64,000 nt of DNA, taken from contig FCOH02000015.1 of the NCBI GenBank assembly GCA_001544595.2, positions 62,001-126,000 of the forward strand. Reading direction: 5' to 3'. Both the position numbers and the translations under genes were made by a program. The notes below the pieces were generated by a model, which was not told the DNA's origin, did not search any database, and saw only the letters and a program-made list of their open reading frames with translations. Below, one piece after another: positions 29,318 to 41,467 of the stretch (its first letter is position 1; each line of letters opens with the position of its first letter). The stretch comes from Caballeronia peredens. Lineage in GTDB: Bacteria > Pseudomonadota > Gammaproteobacteria > Burkholderiales > Burkholderiaceae.

Positions 29318-29345
29318 GCCGATGTTGTCGCACGACAACATCGGC
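29318..29345. repeat. 13-bp perfect palindrome downstream of trxA
   Basis: GCCGATGTTGTCG at 29318-29330 and its exact complement at 29333-29345, two bases apart. It lies between trxA and the rho promoter. It would make a strong RNA hairpin at the end of the trxA transcript, but no T run follows on the minus strand. Confidence 0.8.
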
Positions 29346-29423
29346 TGCACCGAAGCCGCAAGGCAGCGCGCGGCCGATGCCTGAAGCGGGACCGAAGAAT
29401 GCCGGTGCCCGCCGTCGATGCCG

Positions 29424-29750
29424 TTACAGGTTGCTGTCGAGGAACGCGGTGAGTTGCGACTTGGACAGCGCGCCGACCTTCTGCGCCGCGACTGCGCCGT
29501 TCTTGAAGAGAATCAGCGTGGGAATGCCGCGCACGCCGAACTTCACTGGCGTCGATTGATGCTCGTCCACATTGATCTTTGCGATCTGCAGGCGATCGCC
29601 ATAATCCTTCGCGACTTCGTCGAGGATCGGGGCAATCATCTTGCACGGACCGCACCACTCCGCCCAGAAGTCGAGCAGGACAGGTTTATCCGACTTGACG
29701 ACATCCTGTTCGAAAGAAGCGTCGCTGATGTGCTTGATTGATTCGCTCAT
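29424..29750 (-). CDS. trxA: Thioredoxin 1
   Basis: Cytoplasmic thiol-disulfide reductant of 108 residues. The active site WCGPCK is at 32-37 and the cis-proline loop [11 protein letters not shown] follows, with [14 protein letters not shown] at the end. The ATG at 29748-29750 ([10 protein letters not shown]) is chosen as the family start; the frame remains open upstream without thioredoxin similarity. It is upstream of rho on the same strand. Confidence 0.97.
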   Translation of the reverse strand: MSESIKHISDASFEQDVVKSDKPVLLDFWAEWCGPCKMIAPILDEVAKDYGDRLQIAKINVDEHQSTPVKFGVRGIPTLILFKNGAVAAQKVGALSKSQLTAFLDSNL

Positions 29751-30115
29751 TGTCTGAATACCTCTATTGATTCGAGGCCCGCGTTTGAATGCTCGCCACG
29801 ATACACCAAAACTGAAGAAGACTACGTCGCCAACGGGCGCTGGTAAGCCCGCACGCCGTGCGCGAGCTTGGCTCGCGACCGGCGGCAAATGATCCGCGAA
29901 GGGGCCGAAATGCACCAATCGGCGCCATTGCGGGTTATTCACGTGCCATCTTAGCCTACTTTGCTATCCGTTGCCGGATGCTGATAGGCCCGATCTGAGG
30001 GCGAAAACACCAAGTACAAGAGGGCGCTTCGACGCACGTTCAGGCGTGTAATGTCGGACGATCGGAGCGGGCGCACGCAGGTTCGATCGAAGCCTTCCGG
30101 GGGCGCCGGGCCGCG
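29751..30115. other. Gap between trxA and the SRP RNA gene
   Basis: About 365 bp between the divergent trxA and ffs genes. It must hold the trxA promoter. I see no convincing coding frame or RNA in it apart from the ffs promoter at its right end. Confidence 0.5.
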
Positions 30116-30124
30116 TGATACAAT
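30116..30124 (+). promoter_or_regulatory. Extended -10 promoter of the 4.5S RNA gene
   Basis: TGA followed by TACAAT, seven bases before the inferred 5' end of the RNA. The same TGATACAATT appears again before dnaX at 30425. Confidence 0.5.
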
Positions 30125-30131
30125 TCGTCGT

Positions 30132-30228
30132 GACGGGCCTCCTCGCATGGTGGTGCGGTCAACCTGGTCAGGTCGGGAACGAAGCAGCCACAGCCGTTTT
30201 CCACCAGTGCCGAGGGTCGGGCTCGTCA
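30132..30228 (+). ncRNA. ffs: Signal recognition particle 4.5S RNA
   Basis: Small SRP RNA, partner of Ffh in membrane protein targeting. The apical hairpin signature is clear: CTGGTCAGGTCGGGAACGAAGCAGCC, read in two pieces at about 30164-30189, which contains the symmetric and asymmetric internal loops bound by Ffh. The ends GACGGGCC and GGGCTCGTC can pair to close the rod. The 5' end is placed seven bases after the TACAAT box and the 3' end at the closing pairs; each end may be off by a few bases. It lies just before dnaX, the usual betaproteobacterial site. Confidence 0.93.
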
Positions 30229-30424
30229 CCTTCGCTTTTCTCCGTTGTTCCTGCGGCCGTCTCGCCGCGCTTTTATTCCCTTTTTCTCCCCATTTTCTCC
30301 CCAGTTAAATAGCGGTATCGCGCACCATTCGTGTGTGGTGTTTCCCTGCGTGCGCATCGTGCGAAAGCGCCGTGTGTGGGTGCGCCGGCGGCCTTTCGGA
30401 ACGGCGTTTGCGCCAGGTCGTTGC

Positions 30425-30433
30425 TGATACAAT
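30425..30433 (+). promoter_or_regulatory. Candidate extended -10 promoter of dnaX; mRNA may be leaderless
   Basis: TGA with TACAAT at 30428-30433, ending 7 bases before the dnaX ATG at 30441. Transcription starting seven bases after the box would begin at the ATG itself. Confidence 0.4.
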
Positions 30434-30440
30434 TTCGCGC

Positions 30441-32768
<2,328 letters not shown>

Positions 32769-32876
32769 ATCGAAGGGCGCGGCGCGTGACCGCCGCCGCG
32801 CATCCACATTGAATTTCGAGCGCCAGCGCGCGCCGCACGCTCGCCCGTCACACGTTTTCCAGTAAGGAGCCGAACC

Positions 32877-33203
32877 ATGATGAAGAACCAACTCGCCGGG
32901 CTGATGAAACAGGCTCAGCAAATGCAGGAAAACATGAAGAAGATGCAGGACCAGCTCGCGCTGATCGAGGTCGAGGGCCAGTCGGGCGCCGGTCTCGTAA
33001 AGGTGACGATGACCTGCAAGAACGATGTCAAGCGCGTGTCGATCGACCCGAGCCTGCTTGCCGACGACAAGGACATGCTGGAAGACCTGGTCGCCGCCGC
33101 GTTCAATGACGCCGTGCGCAAGGCCGAGGCCACCACGCAGGAAAAGATGAGCGGCATGACGGCCGGCATGCCGATGCCGCCCGGCTTCAAGCTGCCGTTT
33201 TAA
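32877..33203 (+). CDS. YbaB/EbfC nucleoid-associated protein
   Basis: Small dimeric DNA-binding protein of 108 residues. Family pattern: [22 protein letters not shown] at the start, then [20 protein letters not shown] and [17 protein letters not shown]. It lies 108 bp after dnaX and 48 bp before recR, the conserved dnaX-ybaB-recR order that links it to replication and recombination. An AAGGAG ribosome site precedes the ATG. Confidence 0.96.
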   Translation: MMKNQLAGLMKQAQQMQENMKKMQDQLALIEVEGQSGAGLVKVTMTCKNDVKRVSIDPSLLADDKDMLEDLVAAAFNDAVRKAEATTQEKMSGMTAGMPMPPGFKLPF

Positions 33204-33251
33204 GCGCGCGCCGGCGCGCCTGTGTGCACGCCGGCCGCCATTCGAGGACAC

Positions 33252-33848
33252 ATGAAACAACCTTCCGCTCTGTCGGCGCTCGTCGAGGCGCTGCGCGCGC
33301 TGCCCGGCGTCGGGCCGAAATCGGCGCAGCGCATGGCCTATCACCTGATGCAGCACGATCGCGCGGGCGCCGAGAAGCTCGGGACTTCGCTGCTGTTCGC
33401 CACCGAGAATCTGAAGCACTGCGCGAAATGCAACACCTTCACCGAAGCGGAGATCTGCGAAGTCTGCAGCGACGAAGAGCGTGACCCGGCGTTGCTGTGC
33501 GTCGTCGAGACGCCCGCCGACCAGATCATGCTCGAACAGACGCTCACGTATCGCGGGCTCTATTTCGTGCTGATGGGGCGGCTCAGCCCGCTCGACGGCA
33601 TCGGCCCGAAGGAGATCCACTTCGAGCGGCTGATCAGCCGCGCGCTGGACGGCGTCGTGCAGGAAGTGGTGCTCGCCACCAACTTCACGAACGAGGGCGA
33701 AGCCACCGCGCACTATCTCGCGCAGACGCTCAAGTCGAAAGGGCTCAGGGTCACGCGGCTCGCGCGCGGCGTGCCGGTCGGCGGCGAGCTCGAATATGTC
33801 GATGCAGGCACGATCGCGCGCGCCATGCTCGATCGCCGTTCGGTCTGA
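33252..33848 (+). CDS. recR: Recombination mediator protein RecR
   Basis: RecFOR pathway protein of 198 residues that helps load RecA on gapped DNA. The N-terminal helix-hairpin-helix [19 protein letters not shown] is followed by a four-cysteine zinc finger ([16 protein letters not shown]) and the Toprim domain ([37 protein letters not shown]). The ATG at 33252 opens the family sequence. It is followed by a short repeat and a DUF1653 gene. Confidence 0.97.
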   Translation: MKQPSALSALVEALRALPGVGPKSAQRMAYHLMQHDRAGAEKLGTSLLFATENLKHCAKCNTFTEAEICEVCSDEERDPALLCVVETPADQIMLEQTLTYRGLYFVLMGRLSPLDGIGPKEIHFERLISRALDGVVQEVVLATNFTNEGEATAHYLAQTLKSKGLRVTRLARGVPVGGELEYVDAGTIARAMLDRRSV

Positions 33849-33871
33849 GCACAGCAAACCGGCAGGCCGGA

Positions 33872-33919
33872 CAGGAAGTCAATCAGCAAGCCAAACAGGA
33901 AGCCCATCAGGAAACCAAG
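33872..33919 (+). repeat. Four degenerate 12-bp tandem repeats before the DUF1653 start codon
   Basis: Four 12-base units in a row, each beginning CAGGAA or CAGCAA (33872, 33884, 33896 and 33908), ending two bases before the ATG at 33922. Three copies hold AGGAA, which resembles a ribosome-binding site. In one frame the units spell a Gln/Glu-rich tetrapeptide repeat. Confidence 0.8.
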
Positions 33920-33921
33920 CG

Positions 33922-34146
33922 ATGACAGAAACCGAAGCCCTCGCGCTCGCGACGCATCGTCACTACAAGGGCGGTCTTTATCGCGTGATCGGTGTCGCGC
34001 GGCATTCGGAGACCGAGGAAGCGATGATCGTCTACGAACATCTGTGGCCGCACGAGCGCGGCCTGTGGGTGCGTCCCGCCGCCATGTTCAACGAGACGCT
34101 CGCCGACGGCACGCCGCGTTTCGCGCCGCTCGACATTCCGCTGTGA
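33922..34146 (+). CDS. DUF1653 domain protein
   Basis: Small protein of 74 residues of the DUF1653 family, of unknown function. Family pattern: HRHYKGGLYRVIGVARHSET, then MIVYEHLWPHERGLWVRPAAMF. There is no signal peptide or helix, so it is probably soluble. It sits in the run recR to CoA-transferase, 73 bp after recR and 30 bp before the next gene. The ATG at 33922 follows the 12-bp repeat. Confidence 0.88.
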   Translation: MTETEALALATHRHYKGGLYRVIGVARHSETEEAMIVYEHLWPHERGLWVRPAAMFNETLADGTPRFAPLDIPL

Positions 34147-34176
34147 AGTCCGCATAAAAATAACGGAGACGAACAC

Positions 34177-35382
34177 ATGAGCACAACGACCGGACCGCTC
34201 GCCGGCGTCAAGGTGCTGGAGCTGGGCACGCTCATCGCCGGGCCGTTCGCCGCGCGTTTCATGGGCGAATTCGGCGCCGACGTCATCAAGATCGAAGATC
34301 CGAACGGCGGCGATCCGCTGCGCAAATGGCGCAAGCTCTATCCCGAAGTCGGCGGCACGTCGCTGTGGTGGGCGGCGCAGGCGCGCAACAAGAAATCGGT
34401 GACCGTCAATCTGAAGGCCGAAGAGGGCAAGGAAATCGTCCGCCGGCTCGCGCGGGAGGCCGACATCGTCGTCGAGAACTTTCGCCCCGGTCTGCTCGAG
34501 AAGCTCGGGCTCGGCTATGAAGTGCTGTCCGCCGACAATCCCGGTCTCGTGATGGTGCGGCTCTCGGGCTACGGCCAGACGGGTCCGTATCGCGACCGGC
34601 CGGGTTTCGGCGCGATCGCGGAATCGATGGGCGGCCTGCGCCACATCACCGGCTACCCGGATCTGCCGCCGCCGCGCATCGGCATCTCGATCGGCGATTC
34701 CATCGCGGCGCTGCACGGCGTGATCGGCGCGCTCATGGCGCTGCATCATCGGCAGGTCAACGGCGGCAAGGGACAGGTCGTCGATGTCGCACTGTACGAA
34801 GCCGTCTTCAACATGATGGAAAGCGTCGTGCCCGAATACGGCGTGTACGGCCTCGTGCGCGAACGCACGGGCGCGTCGCTGCCGGGCATCGTGCCGTCGA
34901 ACACGTATCCGTGCCGCGACGGCAGCATCGTGATCGGCGGCAACAGCGATCCGATCTTCAAGCGCCTCATGAACGCGATCGAGCGCGCCGATCTCGCGGA
35001 CGATCCGGCGCTCGCCTCGAACGACGGGCGCGTGCCGCGCACGCAGGAAATCGACGACGCCATCGCCGCGTGGCTCTCGACGCGCAGCATCGACGAAGCG
35101 CTCGCCGTGCTCAACGCCGCCGACGTGCCGGCCGGGCGCATCTACAGCGTCGCCGACATGTTCACCGACCCGCAATACATCGCGCGCCAGATGCTGCAGC
35201 GTTTTCCGTGGCAGGACGGACGGGAAATCACGCTGCCGAACGTCACGCCGAAGCTGTCGGAGACGCCCGGCGAAACGCGCTGGCTCGGGCCGCAACTCGG
35301 TGAACACACGGATGAAGTACTTCAGACGCTCGGGTATGATGCCGACGATATTGCGCGGCTGCGGGCGGCGAAGGTGATCTGA
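34177..35382 (+). CDS. Class III CoA-transferase (CaiB/BaiF family)
   Basis: CoA-transferase of 401 residues that moves CoA between carboxylic acids through an enzyme-bound mixed anhydride. Family segments are clear: GPLAGVKVLELGTLIAGPFAAR, ADVIKIEDPNGGDPLR, ARNKKSVTVNLK, and LSGYGQTGPYRDRPGFGAIAE. In the active-site stretch the family usually has VDxxxxD; here VDVALYE has Asp203 and Glu208. It is 60 bp before an ABC importer, which suggests it activates an imported acid. The substrate is unknown. Confidence 0.93.
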   Translation: MSTTTGPLAGVKVLELGTLIAGPFAARFMGEFGADVIKIEDPNGGDPLRKWRKLYPEVGGTSLWWAAQARNKKSVTVNLKAEEGKEIVRRLAREADIVVENFRPGLLEKLGLGYEVLSADNPGLVMVRLSGYGQTGPYRDRPGFGAIAESMGGLRHITGYPDLPPPRIGISIGDSIAALHGVIGALMALHHRQVNGGKGQVVDVALYEAVFNMMESVVPEYGVYGLVRERTGASLPGIVPSNTYPCRDGSIVIGGNSDPIFKRLMNAIERADLADDPALASNDGRVPRTQEIDDAIAAWLSTRSIDEALAVLNAADVPAGRIYSVADMFTDPQYIARQMLQRFPWQDGREITLPNVTPKLSETPGETRWLGPQLGEHTDEVLQTLGYDADDIARLRAAKVI

Positions 35383-35442
35383 CCGATTCAGACGCCAGGC
35401 CGGAACAGCGCAGAGAACGATAAATCCAGGAGACAGACAACG

Positions 35443-36480
35443 ATGAAACGCAGAACGTTCATCGCGAGCGGCGCCGTGCTCGCGGGCGGTGCGTGGTCGG
35501 CCATGCCGCTCGCGTTTGCGCAAAACAAGCCGGAACAGGCGAAGGTATCGATCGCGGTCGGCGGCAAGAATCTCTTCTACTATCTGCCGCTCACGATCGC
35601 GGAGCGCCGCAACTATTTCAAGGACGAAGGGCTCGACATCGAGATCGCCGATTTCGCGGGTGGCGCCAAGGCGTTGCAGGCGGCGGTCGGCGGCAGCGCG
35701 GATGTCGTGTCCGGCGCGTTCGAGCACACGCTGCTGCTGCAGGCGAAGAACCAGTACTTCCGCGAGTTCGTGCTGCAGGGCCGCGCGCCGCAGATCGTGC
35801 TCGCCGTGTCGAAGAAAGCGATGCCGAACTACAAGTCGGTCGCGGACCTGAAGGGCAAGAAGATCGGCGTGACGGCGCCGGGCTCGTCGACGTCGATCAT
35901 GGCGAGCTTCGTGCTCGCGCAGGCGGGGCTGAAGGCGACGGACGTCTCGTTCATCGGCGTCGGGGCGGGCGCGGGCGCGATCGCCGCGCTGCAGTCCGGG
36001 CAGATCGACGCGATCGCCAACCTCGATCCCGTGATGACCAAGCTCGACCGCGCGGGCGATATCCGCATCGTGTCGGATACGCGCACGCTCGCGGATACCG
36101 TGAAGGTATTCGGCGGCAACATGCCGGCCGGTTGCCTGTATGCATCGCAGAGCTTCATCACGAAGAATCCGAACACGACGCAGGCGCTCACCAACGCCAT
36201 GGTGCGCGCGCTCAAGTGGCTGCAAACCGCATCGGGCAAGGATCTGATCTCGACCGTGCCGGAAAGCTATCTGCTCGGCGACCGCGCGCTCTATCTCGAT
36301 TCGTGGCAGCACGTGAAGGAAGCGTTGTCGCCGGACGGACTGATGCCCGCCGACGGTCCCGCGACCTCGCTCAAGACGCTGCAGGCTTTCGACGAGACCG
36401 TGAAGGGCAAGCCGATCGATCTGTCGAAGACCTGGACCAACGACTTCGTGAAGAAGGCGCTCGCCACCGTCAAGGTCTGA
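35443..36480 (+). CDS. ABC transporter substrate-binding protein (SsuA/NMT1-like, Tat-type signal)
   Basis: Periplasmic binding protein of 345 residues, of the nitrate/sulfonate/taurine and NMT1/THI5-like group. The N-terminus MKRRTFIASGAVLAGGAW carries a twin-arginine-like motif and ends near LAFAQ. The core has KNLFYYLPLTIAERRNYF, VGGSADVVSGAFEHTLLLQ, GKKIGVTAPGSSTS and SGQIDAIANLDPV. It starts 60 bp after a CoA-transferase and its stop is 3 bp before the ATPase gene. An aromatic or short-chain acid is a reasonable guess, but the ligand cannot be read. Confidence 0.92.
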   Translation: MKRRTFIASGAVLAGGAWSAMPLAFAQNKPEQAKVSIAVGGKNLFYYLPLTIAERRNYFKDEGLDIEIADFAGGAKALQAAVGGSADVVSGAFEHTLLLQAKNQYFREFVLQGRAPQIVLAVSKKAMPNYKSVADLKGKKIGVTAPGSSTSIMASFVLAQAGLKATDVSFIGVGAGAGAIAALQSGQIDAIANLDPVMTKLDRAGDIRIVSDTRTLADTVKVFGGNMPAGCLYASQSFITKNPNTTQALTNAMVRALKWLQTASGKDLISTVPESYLLGDRALYLDSWQHVKEALSPDGLMPADGPATSLKTLQAFDETVKGKPIDLSKTWTNDFVKKALATVKV

Positions 36481-36483
36481 TCG

Positions 36484-37332
36484 ATGAGCACGGCAAGCAC
36501 GTCAAGCACACAATCGACACCCGCGCTCGCACTGGACGACGTGACCTGCACGTTCGCCTCGCGCGAGAGCCGGGGCGAGCGCTACACCGCGGTGCGCGAT
36601 ACGAGCCTCGCGATCGCGCCCGGCGAATTCGTCTCGGTGGTCGGGCCGACCGGCTGCGGCAAGTCCACGTTGCTGAACGTATCGGCGGGGCTGCTCGAAC
36701 CGTCGTCGGGCACGGTCAGGGTCTTCGGAGAGCGCCTGAAGGGCATCAACCGGCGCGCGGGCTACATGTTCCAGGCCGATGGCCTCATGCCATGGCGCTC
36801 CGCCATCGACAACGTGACGGCCGGTCTCGCGTTTCACGGCGTGCCGAAGCAGGAAGCCGAAGCGCGCGGCGAAGCGTGGCTCAAGCGCGTGGGTCTCGGC
36901 GGCTTCGGCGATCGTTATCCGCATCAACTGTCGGGCGGAATGCGCAAGCGCGTCGCGATGGCGCAGACGTTGATCCTCGATCCCGACATCATCCTGATGG
37001 ACGAGCCGTTCTCCGCGCTCGACATCCAGACGCGCCAACTGATGGAAAACGAGCTGCTCGATCTCTGGGCGGCGAAGCGCAAGGCCGTGCTGTTCATCAC
37101 GCACGATCTGGACGAGGCGATCTCGATGTCCGATCGCGTCGTCGTGCTGGCGGCGGGGCCGGGCACGCATCCGATCGGCGAATTCACGATCGACCTGCCG
37201 CGTCCGCGCGATGTCGCCGAGATCCGTTCGCACCCGCGCTTCGTCGAACTGCATGCGCAAATCTGGGGCGTGCTGCGCGAGGAAGTGCTGAAGGGCTATC
37301 AGCAGCAACTGAAGCCCGCCTCCGCCGAATAA
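36484..37332 (+). CDS. ABC transporter ATP-binding protein (SsuB/TauB-like)
   Basis: ATPase of 282 residues for the adjacent importer. Walker A GPTGCGKSTLLN, Q-loop region YMFQADGLMPWRSA, signature LSGGMRKRVAMAQ, Walker B ILMDEPFSALD and the switch histidine FITHDLDEA are all present. It starts three bases after the binding-protein stop and the permease follows 12 bases later, so the three are made as one unit. Confidence 0.96.
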   Translation: MSTASTSSTQSTPALALDDVTCTFASRESRGERYTAVRDTSLAIAPGEFVSVVGPTGCGKSTLLNVSAGLLEPSSGTVRVFGERLKGINRRAGYMFQADGLMPWRSAIDNVTAGLAFHGVPKQEAEARGEAWLKRVGLGGFGDRYPHQLSGGMRKRVAMAQTLILDPDIILMDEPFSALDIQTRQLMENELLDLWAAKRKAVLFITHDLDEAISMSDRVVVLAAGPGTHPIGEFTIDLPRPRDVAEIRSHPRFVELHAQIWGVLREEVLKGYQQQLKPASAE

Positions 37333-37344
37333 GACATAACGATC

Positions 37345-38169
37345 ATGTGGAAGAAGCTGCGCCCGAATCGGGCGAATCTCATCGTGTGGCAATGGCTGCT
37401 GCTGCTCGCGTGCTTCGCGCTGTGGTACGTGCTAACGAGCCCGACGCTCCTGCCGCCTTTCTATTTCGATGATGCCAACAAGGCCGCGTTCTTCTTCGGC
37501 GAGCCGCAGAACGTGCTCGTGCGCATCTGGGAATGGTTCACCACGGGAGAGATCTACATTCATCTGTGGGTGACGCTGATCGAAACGGTGCTGGCGTTCG
37601 TGATCGGTACCGTGGCGGGCCTGGGCGTCGGCCTGTGGCTCGCGCTGGCGCCGATGATGAGCGCGCTTCTCGATCCCTACATCAAGGCCGCCAACTCGAT
37701 GCCGCGCGTGATCCTCGCGCCCATCTTCGCGGTGTGGTTCGGGCTCGGCATCTGGTCGAAGGTCGCGCTGGGCGTCACGCTCGTGTTCTTCATCGTGTTC
37801 TTCAACGTCTATCAGGGCGTGAAGGAAGTCAGCCCGGTCGTGCTCGCCAACGCACGCATGCTCGGCGCGAACCGCAAGCAACTGCTGCGGCACGTCTATC
37901 TGCCGAGCGCGACGAGCTGGGTATTCTCCAGCCTGCATACGTCGGTGGGGCTCGCGTTCGTCGGCTCGGTGGTCGGCGAATATCTCGGCTCGGCGCGCGG
38001 CGTCGGCTATCTGATCCTGCAGGCGGAAGGCACCTTCGATATCAACACGGTCTTCGCGGGCATTCTCGTCCTCACGGCGTTCGCGCTCGTGCTCGACGGG
38101 CTCGTCGCCCTCGTCGAGCGACGACTCATGAAGTGGCAGCCGAAGAGCGGAGAAACAGAAAAACTCTAG
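37345..38169 (+). CDS. ABC transporter permease (SsuC/TauC-like)
   Basis: Inner-membrane permease of 274 residues. An opening helix (IVWQWLLLLACFALWYVL) is followed by the transmembrane domain with the EAA-type coupling loop ARMLGANRKQLLRHVYLPSATSW. Helices near VGLAFVGSVVGEYLGSARG end the core. It completes the CoA-transferase-linked importer. A weak hairpin (CACGC GA GCGTG) followed by four Ts lies just after the stop at 38176-38191 and may end the operon. Confidence 0.95.
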   Translation: MWKKLRPNRANLIVWQWLLLLACFALWYVLTSPTLLPPFYFDDANKAAFFFGEPQNVLVRIWEWFTTGEIYIHLWVTLIETVLAFVIGTVAGLGVGLWLALAPMMSALLDPYIKAANSMPRVILAPIFAVWFGLGIWSKVALGVTLVFFIVFFNVYQGVKEVSPVVLANARMLGANRKQLLRHVYLPSATSWVFSSLHTSVGLAFVGSVVGEYLGSARGVGYLILQAEGTFDINTVFAGILVLTAFALVLDGLVALVERRLMKWQPKSGETEKL

Positions 38170-38444
38170 GCTGTCACGCGAGCGTGTTTTGATGTCTTGC
38201 GGCGCCGGTCACCTTGCCTGTGCGTCGCTGCGTCGGGCGTGACAAAAGGTGTCAGTTCTGCTGGCGCAATTCGGGTATGGTGATCCGCTCACTGAGTCGG
38301 CGGGGGACCGGCGTTGATCCAGCATGTTGCTGTAGAATGCGCCGACTTTTCGTGCCGTGAAGCACGACCCAGGCCGCCTCACGGCGCGACGCGCGAACGC
38401 GTTGCCGGCACGGCGTTCATTCGCGCAATTGCGCAAGACCCTCG

Positions 38445-39380
38445 ATGAGATTGCAAACGGACAGTACGGTTGCGGTGGCCTTGCCACACCCGATCGGCGA
38501 CAGCCTGATCGGGCTCGTGCTCGTCAACAATCTGATCCGCAACGGTTATCGCCCGGTCGTGTTCGGCTGGGTCGCCGAGGAACTCGCAGCGTGGCTTCCT
38601 GACGTACAGGTCGGGCAACCGCACGCGTATCGCGAGGCGTTCGACACCGTGATCGAACTGCGTCCGACCGATTACGCCACGTCGCTCAGCCGCACCGGCC
38701 GCACGCTCTGTCTCGCGCAACTGCCCGAATACATGGGCACGAAACACATGGTCGACCGCATCGTCGATATTGCGGTCAACGTGCTGCATCTTCGCGACGT
38801 GTCACGCTCGAACGGGCTGGTCGTGCCGGCCGGCATCGTGCGCGGGCATGTGGCCAATCGCGTCGTCATCCATCCGACGGGCAGTCATCCGGAGAAGATG
38901 TGGCGGCGCGACAAGTTTCTCGCGCTGTCCCGCGCGCTCACGCGCCGTGAGCTTCGGCCGAGCTTTCTCGTGGCGCCCGCCGAATTCGCCGGCTGGGACG
39001 ACATCGCGCGGCAGGGACACGAGATCAACGCGCTGCCGCATCTGAGCGAAGTCGCAACGTGGATCGCCGAATCGGGCTGGTTCATCGGCAACGATTCGGG
39101 GCTCGGCCATCTCGCGTCATCGATCGGCGTGCCCACGCTCACGCTCTTCATGCGGCGCGGGCTCGCGCGATCCTGGCGGCCCGGCTGGGGCCCCGGCGCG
39201 ATCGTGCTGCCGCCGTCCGTGCTGCCGTTCGCGGCGCTCAAGGAGCGGCTGTGGAAGCGGCTCCTCACCGTGCGGCGCGTCATGGCGGCCTTCAGGACGC
39301 TGCAGGACGCGAACGCGCGAACGGTGCATCACTTCCGGCCGTCCGCTCTGCGTGAAGTCGATCCGGCTCGCGCCCGCTGA
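38445..39380 (+). CDS. Glycosyltransferase family 9 (heptosyltransferase-like)
   Basis: Cytoplasmic glycosyltransferase of 311 residues, GT-B fold, of the ADP-heptose:LPS family. The opening AVALPHPIGDSLIGLVL and the C-terminal nucleotide-sugar region IHPTGSHPEKMW and GNDSGLGHLASSIGVPTLTLF support it. Its likely role is in lipopolysaccharide core or another surface glycan; the acceptor is unknown. It is convergent with a family 2 glycosyltransferase 25 bp away. Confidence 0.88.
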   Translation: MRLQTDSTVAVALPHPIGDSLIGLVLVNNLIRNGYRPVVFGWVAEELAAWLPDVQVGQPHAYREAFDTVIELRPTDYATSLSRTGRTLCLAQLPEYMGTKHMVDRIVDIAVNVLHLRDVSRSNGLVVPAGIVRGHVANRVVIHPTGSHPEKMWRRDKFLALSRALTRRELRPSFLVAPAEFAGWDDIARQGHEINALPHLSEVATWIAESGWFIGNDSGLGHLASSIGVPTLTLFMRRGLARSWRPGWGPGAIVLPPSVLPFAALKERLWKRLLTVRRVMAAFRTLQDANARTVHHFRPSALREVDPARAR

Positions 39381-39405
39381 TTCCTGATGCGCAACGCGCC
39401 GCCGC

Positions 39406-40404
39406 TCAGCGCGTCCTTGGTTTGGCGAAGCGCGCGTACACGCGCCCGCAGCGCACCGCGCGCCACAGTTCGCTTGCATTGGTCGCGCCTTTCAGCATGA
39501 TGCGGAGATAGCCCGCGTCGAGAAACTGGCGCGCATAGCGCTTGCGCAGATCGGCGTCGTGCATGCGTTTTCTGAGAATGTGCAAAAGGTTGCCGCCCTC
39601 GCGGTTGGCCTGACGCAGCAGCAGTTTGCGAAAGCGTCGTCCGATGTGCGGATCGAGCGCGGCTTCGACCAGATTTTCGATGACGCGCAGATAACCCGCC
39701 GCGCGCCGCGCGAGCGCCGTCTGCGACGGCGAATTCGTGATCGAATCCGGATTGCGCCGATATCCATAGAACGGCTCGCGCACGAATCCGATGCGCCGCG
39801 CACGCCGCGCGAGCCCCAGCGACCAGATGATGTCTTCGTGCACCACGCCTTGCTCGAACTGCAAGCCATGCGTTTCGACGAACTCGCGTCTCACGCATTG
39901 CAGCCACACGCACACGACCCAGTCGTCGCGGGGTACGGTGCGCATCATCCAGTTCCTGCCGTCGCAGATTTCGTCCCACGGCTGGCCTTCGTACAGCGGC
40001 ACGAGCGGCGCATCGAGCGGACTCGCATCGAAGCCGAAACCGTTGCCGATCACCACGTCGAGATCGTGCCGGCGGCCGTGTTCGATCCACGCGCGCAACG
40101 CGCCGGGCATCATCCAGTCGTCGCCGTCCGCGAACGCGATCCAGTCGCCGCGCGCGAGCGCCATGCCCGCGTTGCGCGACGCCGATACGCCGCGATTGTC
40201 CTGCACGACGACACGCAGACGCGCGTCGTGCGCGGCGGTCGCTTTGAGAATGGCGAGACTGTCGTCGGTGGCGCCGTCGCAAATCGCGATGACTTCCAGA
40301 CTCACGCCTTCCTGTCCGAGGACGGAGGCGAGCAGCGCGTCGAGCCAGGCCTCGCAGTTGAAGACCGGCACGATCACGCTCACGTCGATGCGTGTCGTTG
40401 TCAT
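39406..40404 (-). CDS. Glycosyltransferase family 2
   Basis: GT-A glycosyltransferase of 332 residues. The opening DVSVIVPVFNCEAWLDALL is family 2, GVSASRNAGMALARGDW is the usual middle, and FADGDDWM holds the metal-binding DxD. There are no transmembrane helices. It probably adds a sugar to a surface polysaccharide. It is convergent with the family 9 enzyme and lies upstream of nothing obvious on its strand. Confidence 0.9.
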   Translation of the reverse strand: MTTTRIDVSVIVPVFNCEAWLDALLASVLGQEGVSLEVIAICDGATDDSLAILKATAAHDARLRVVVQDNRGVSASRNAGMALARGDWIAFADGDDWMMPGALRAWIEHGRRHDLDVVIGNGFGFDASPLDAPLVPLYEGQPWDEICDGRNWMMRTVPRDDWVVCVWLQCVRREFVETHGLQFEQGVVHEDIIWSLGLARRARRIGFVREPFYGYRRNPDSITNSPSQTALARRAAGYLRVIENLVEAALDPHIGRRFRKLLLRQANREGGNLLHILRKRMHDADLRKRYARQFLDAGYLRIMLKGATNASELWRAVRCGRVYARFAKPRTR

Positions 40405-40492
40405 TGAATGAGGACCGCGGTGCGTGCAAAGCGCGCAATGTTAGCAGCACGGTCAGCAGCCACGCGCCCGTGAACGACACGCGTGGGCCGCA

Positions 40493-41467
<975 letters not shown>

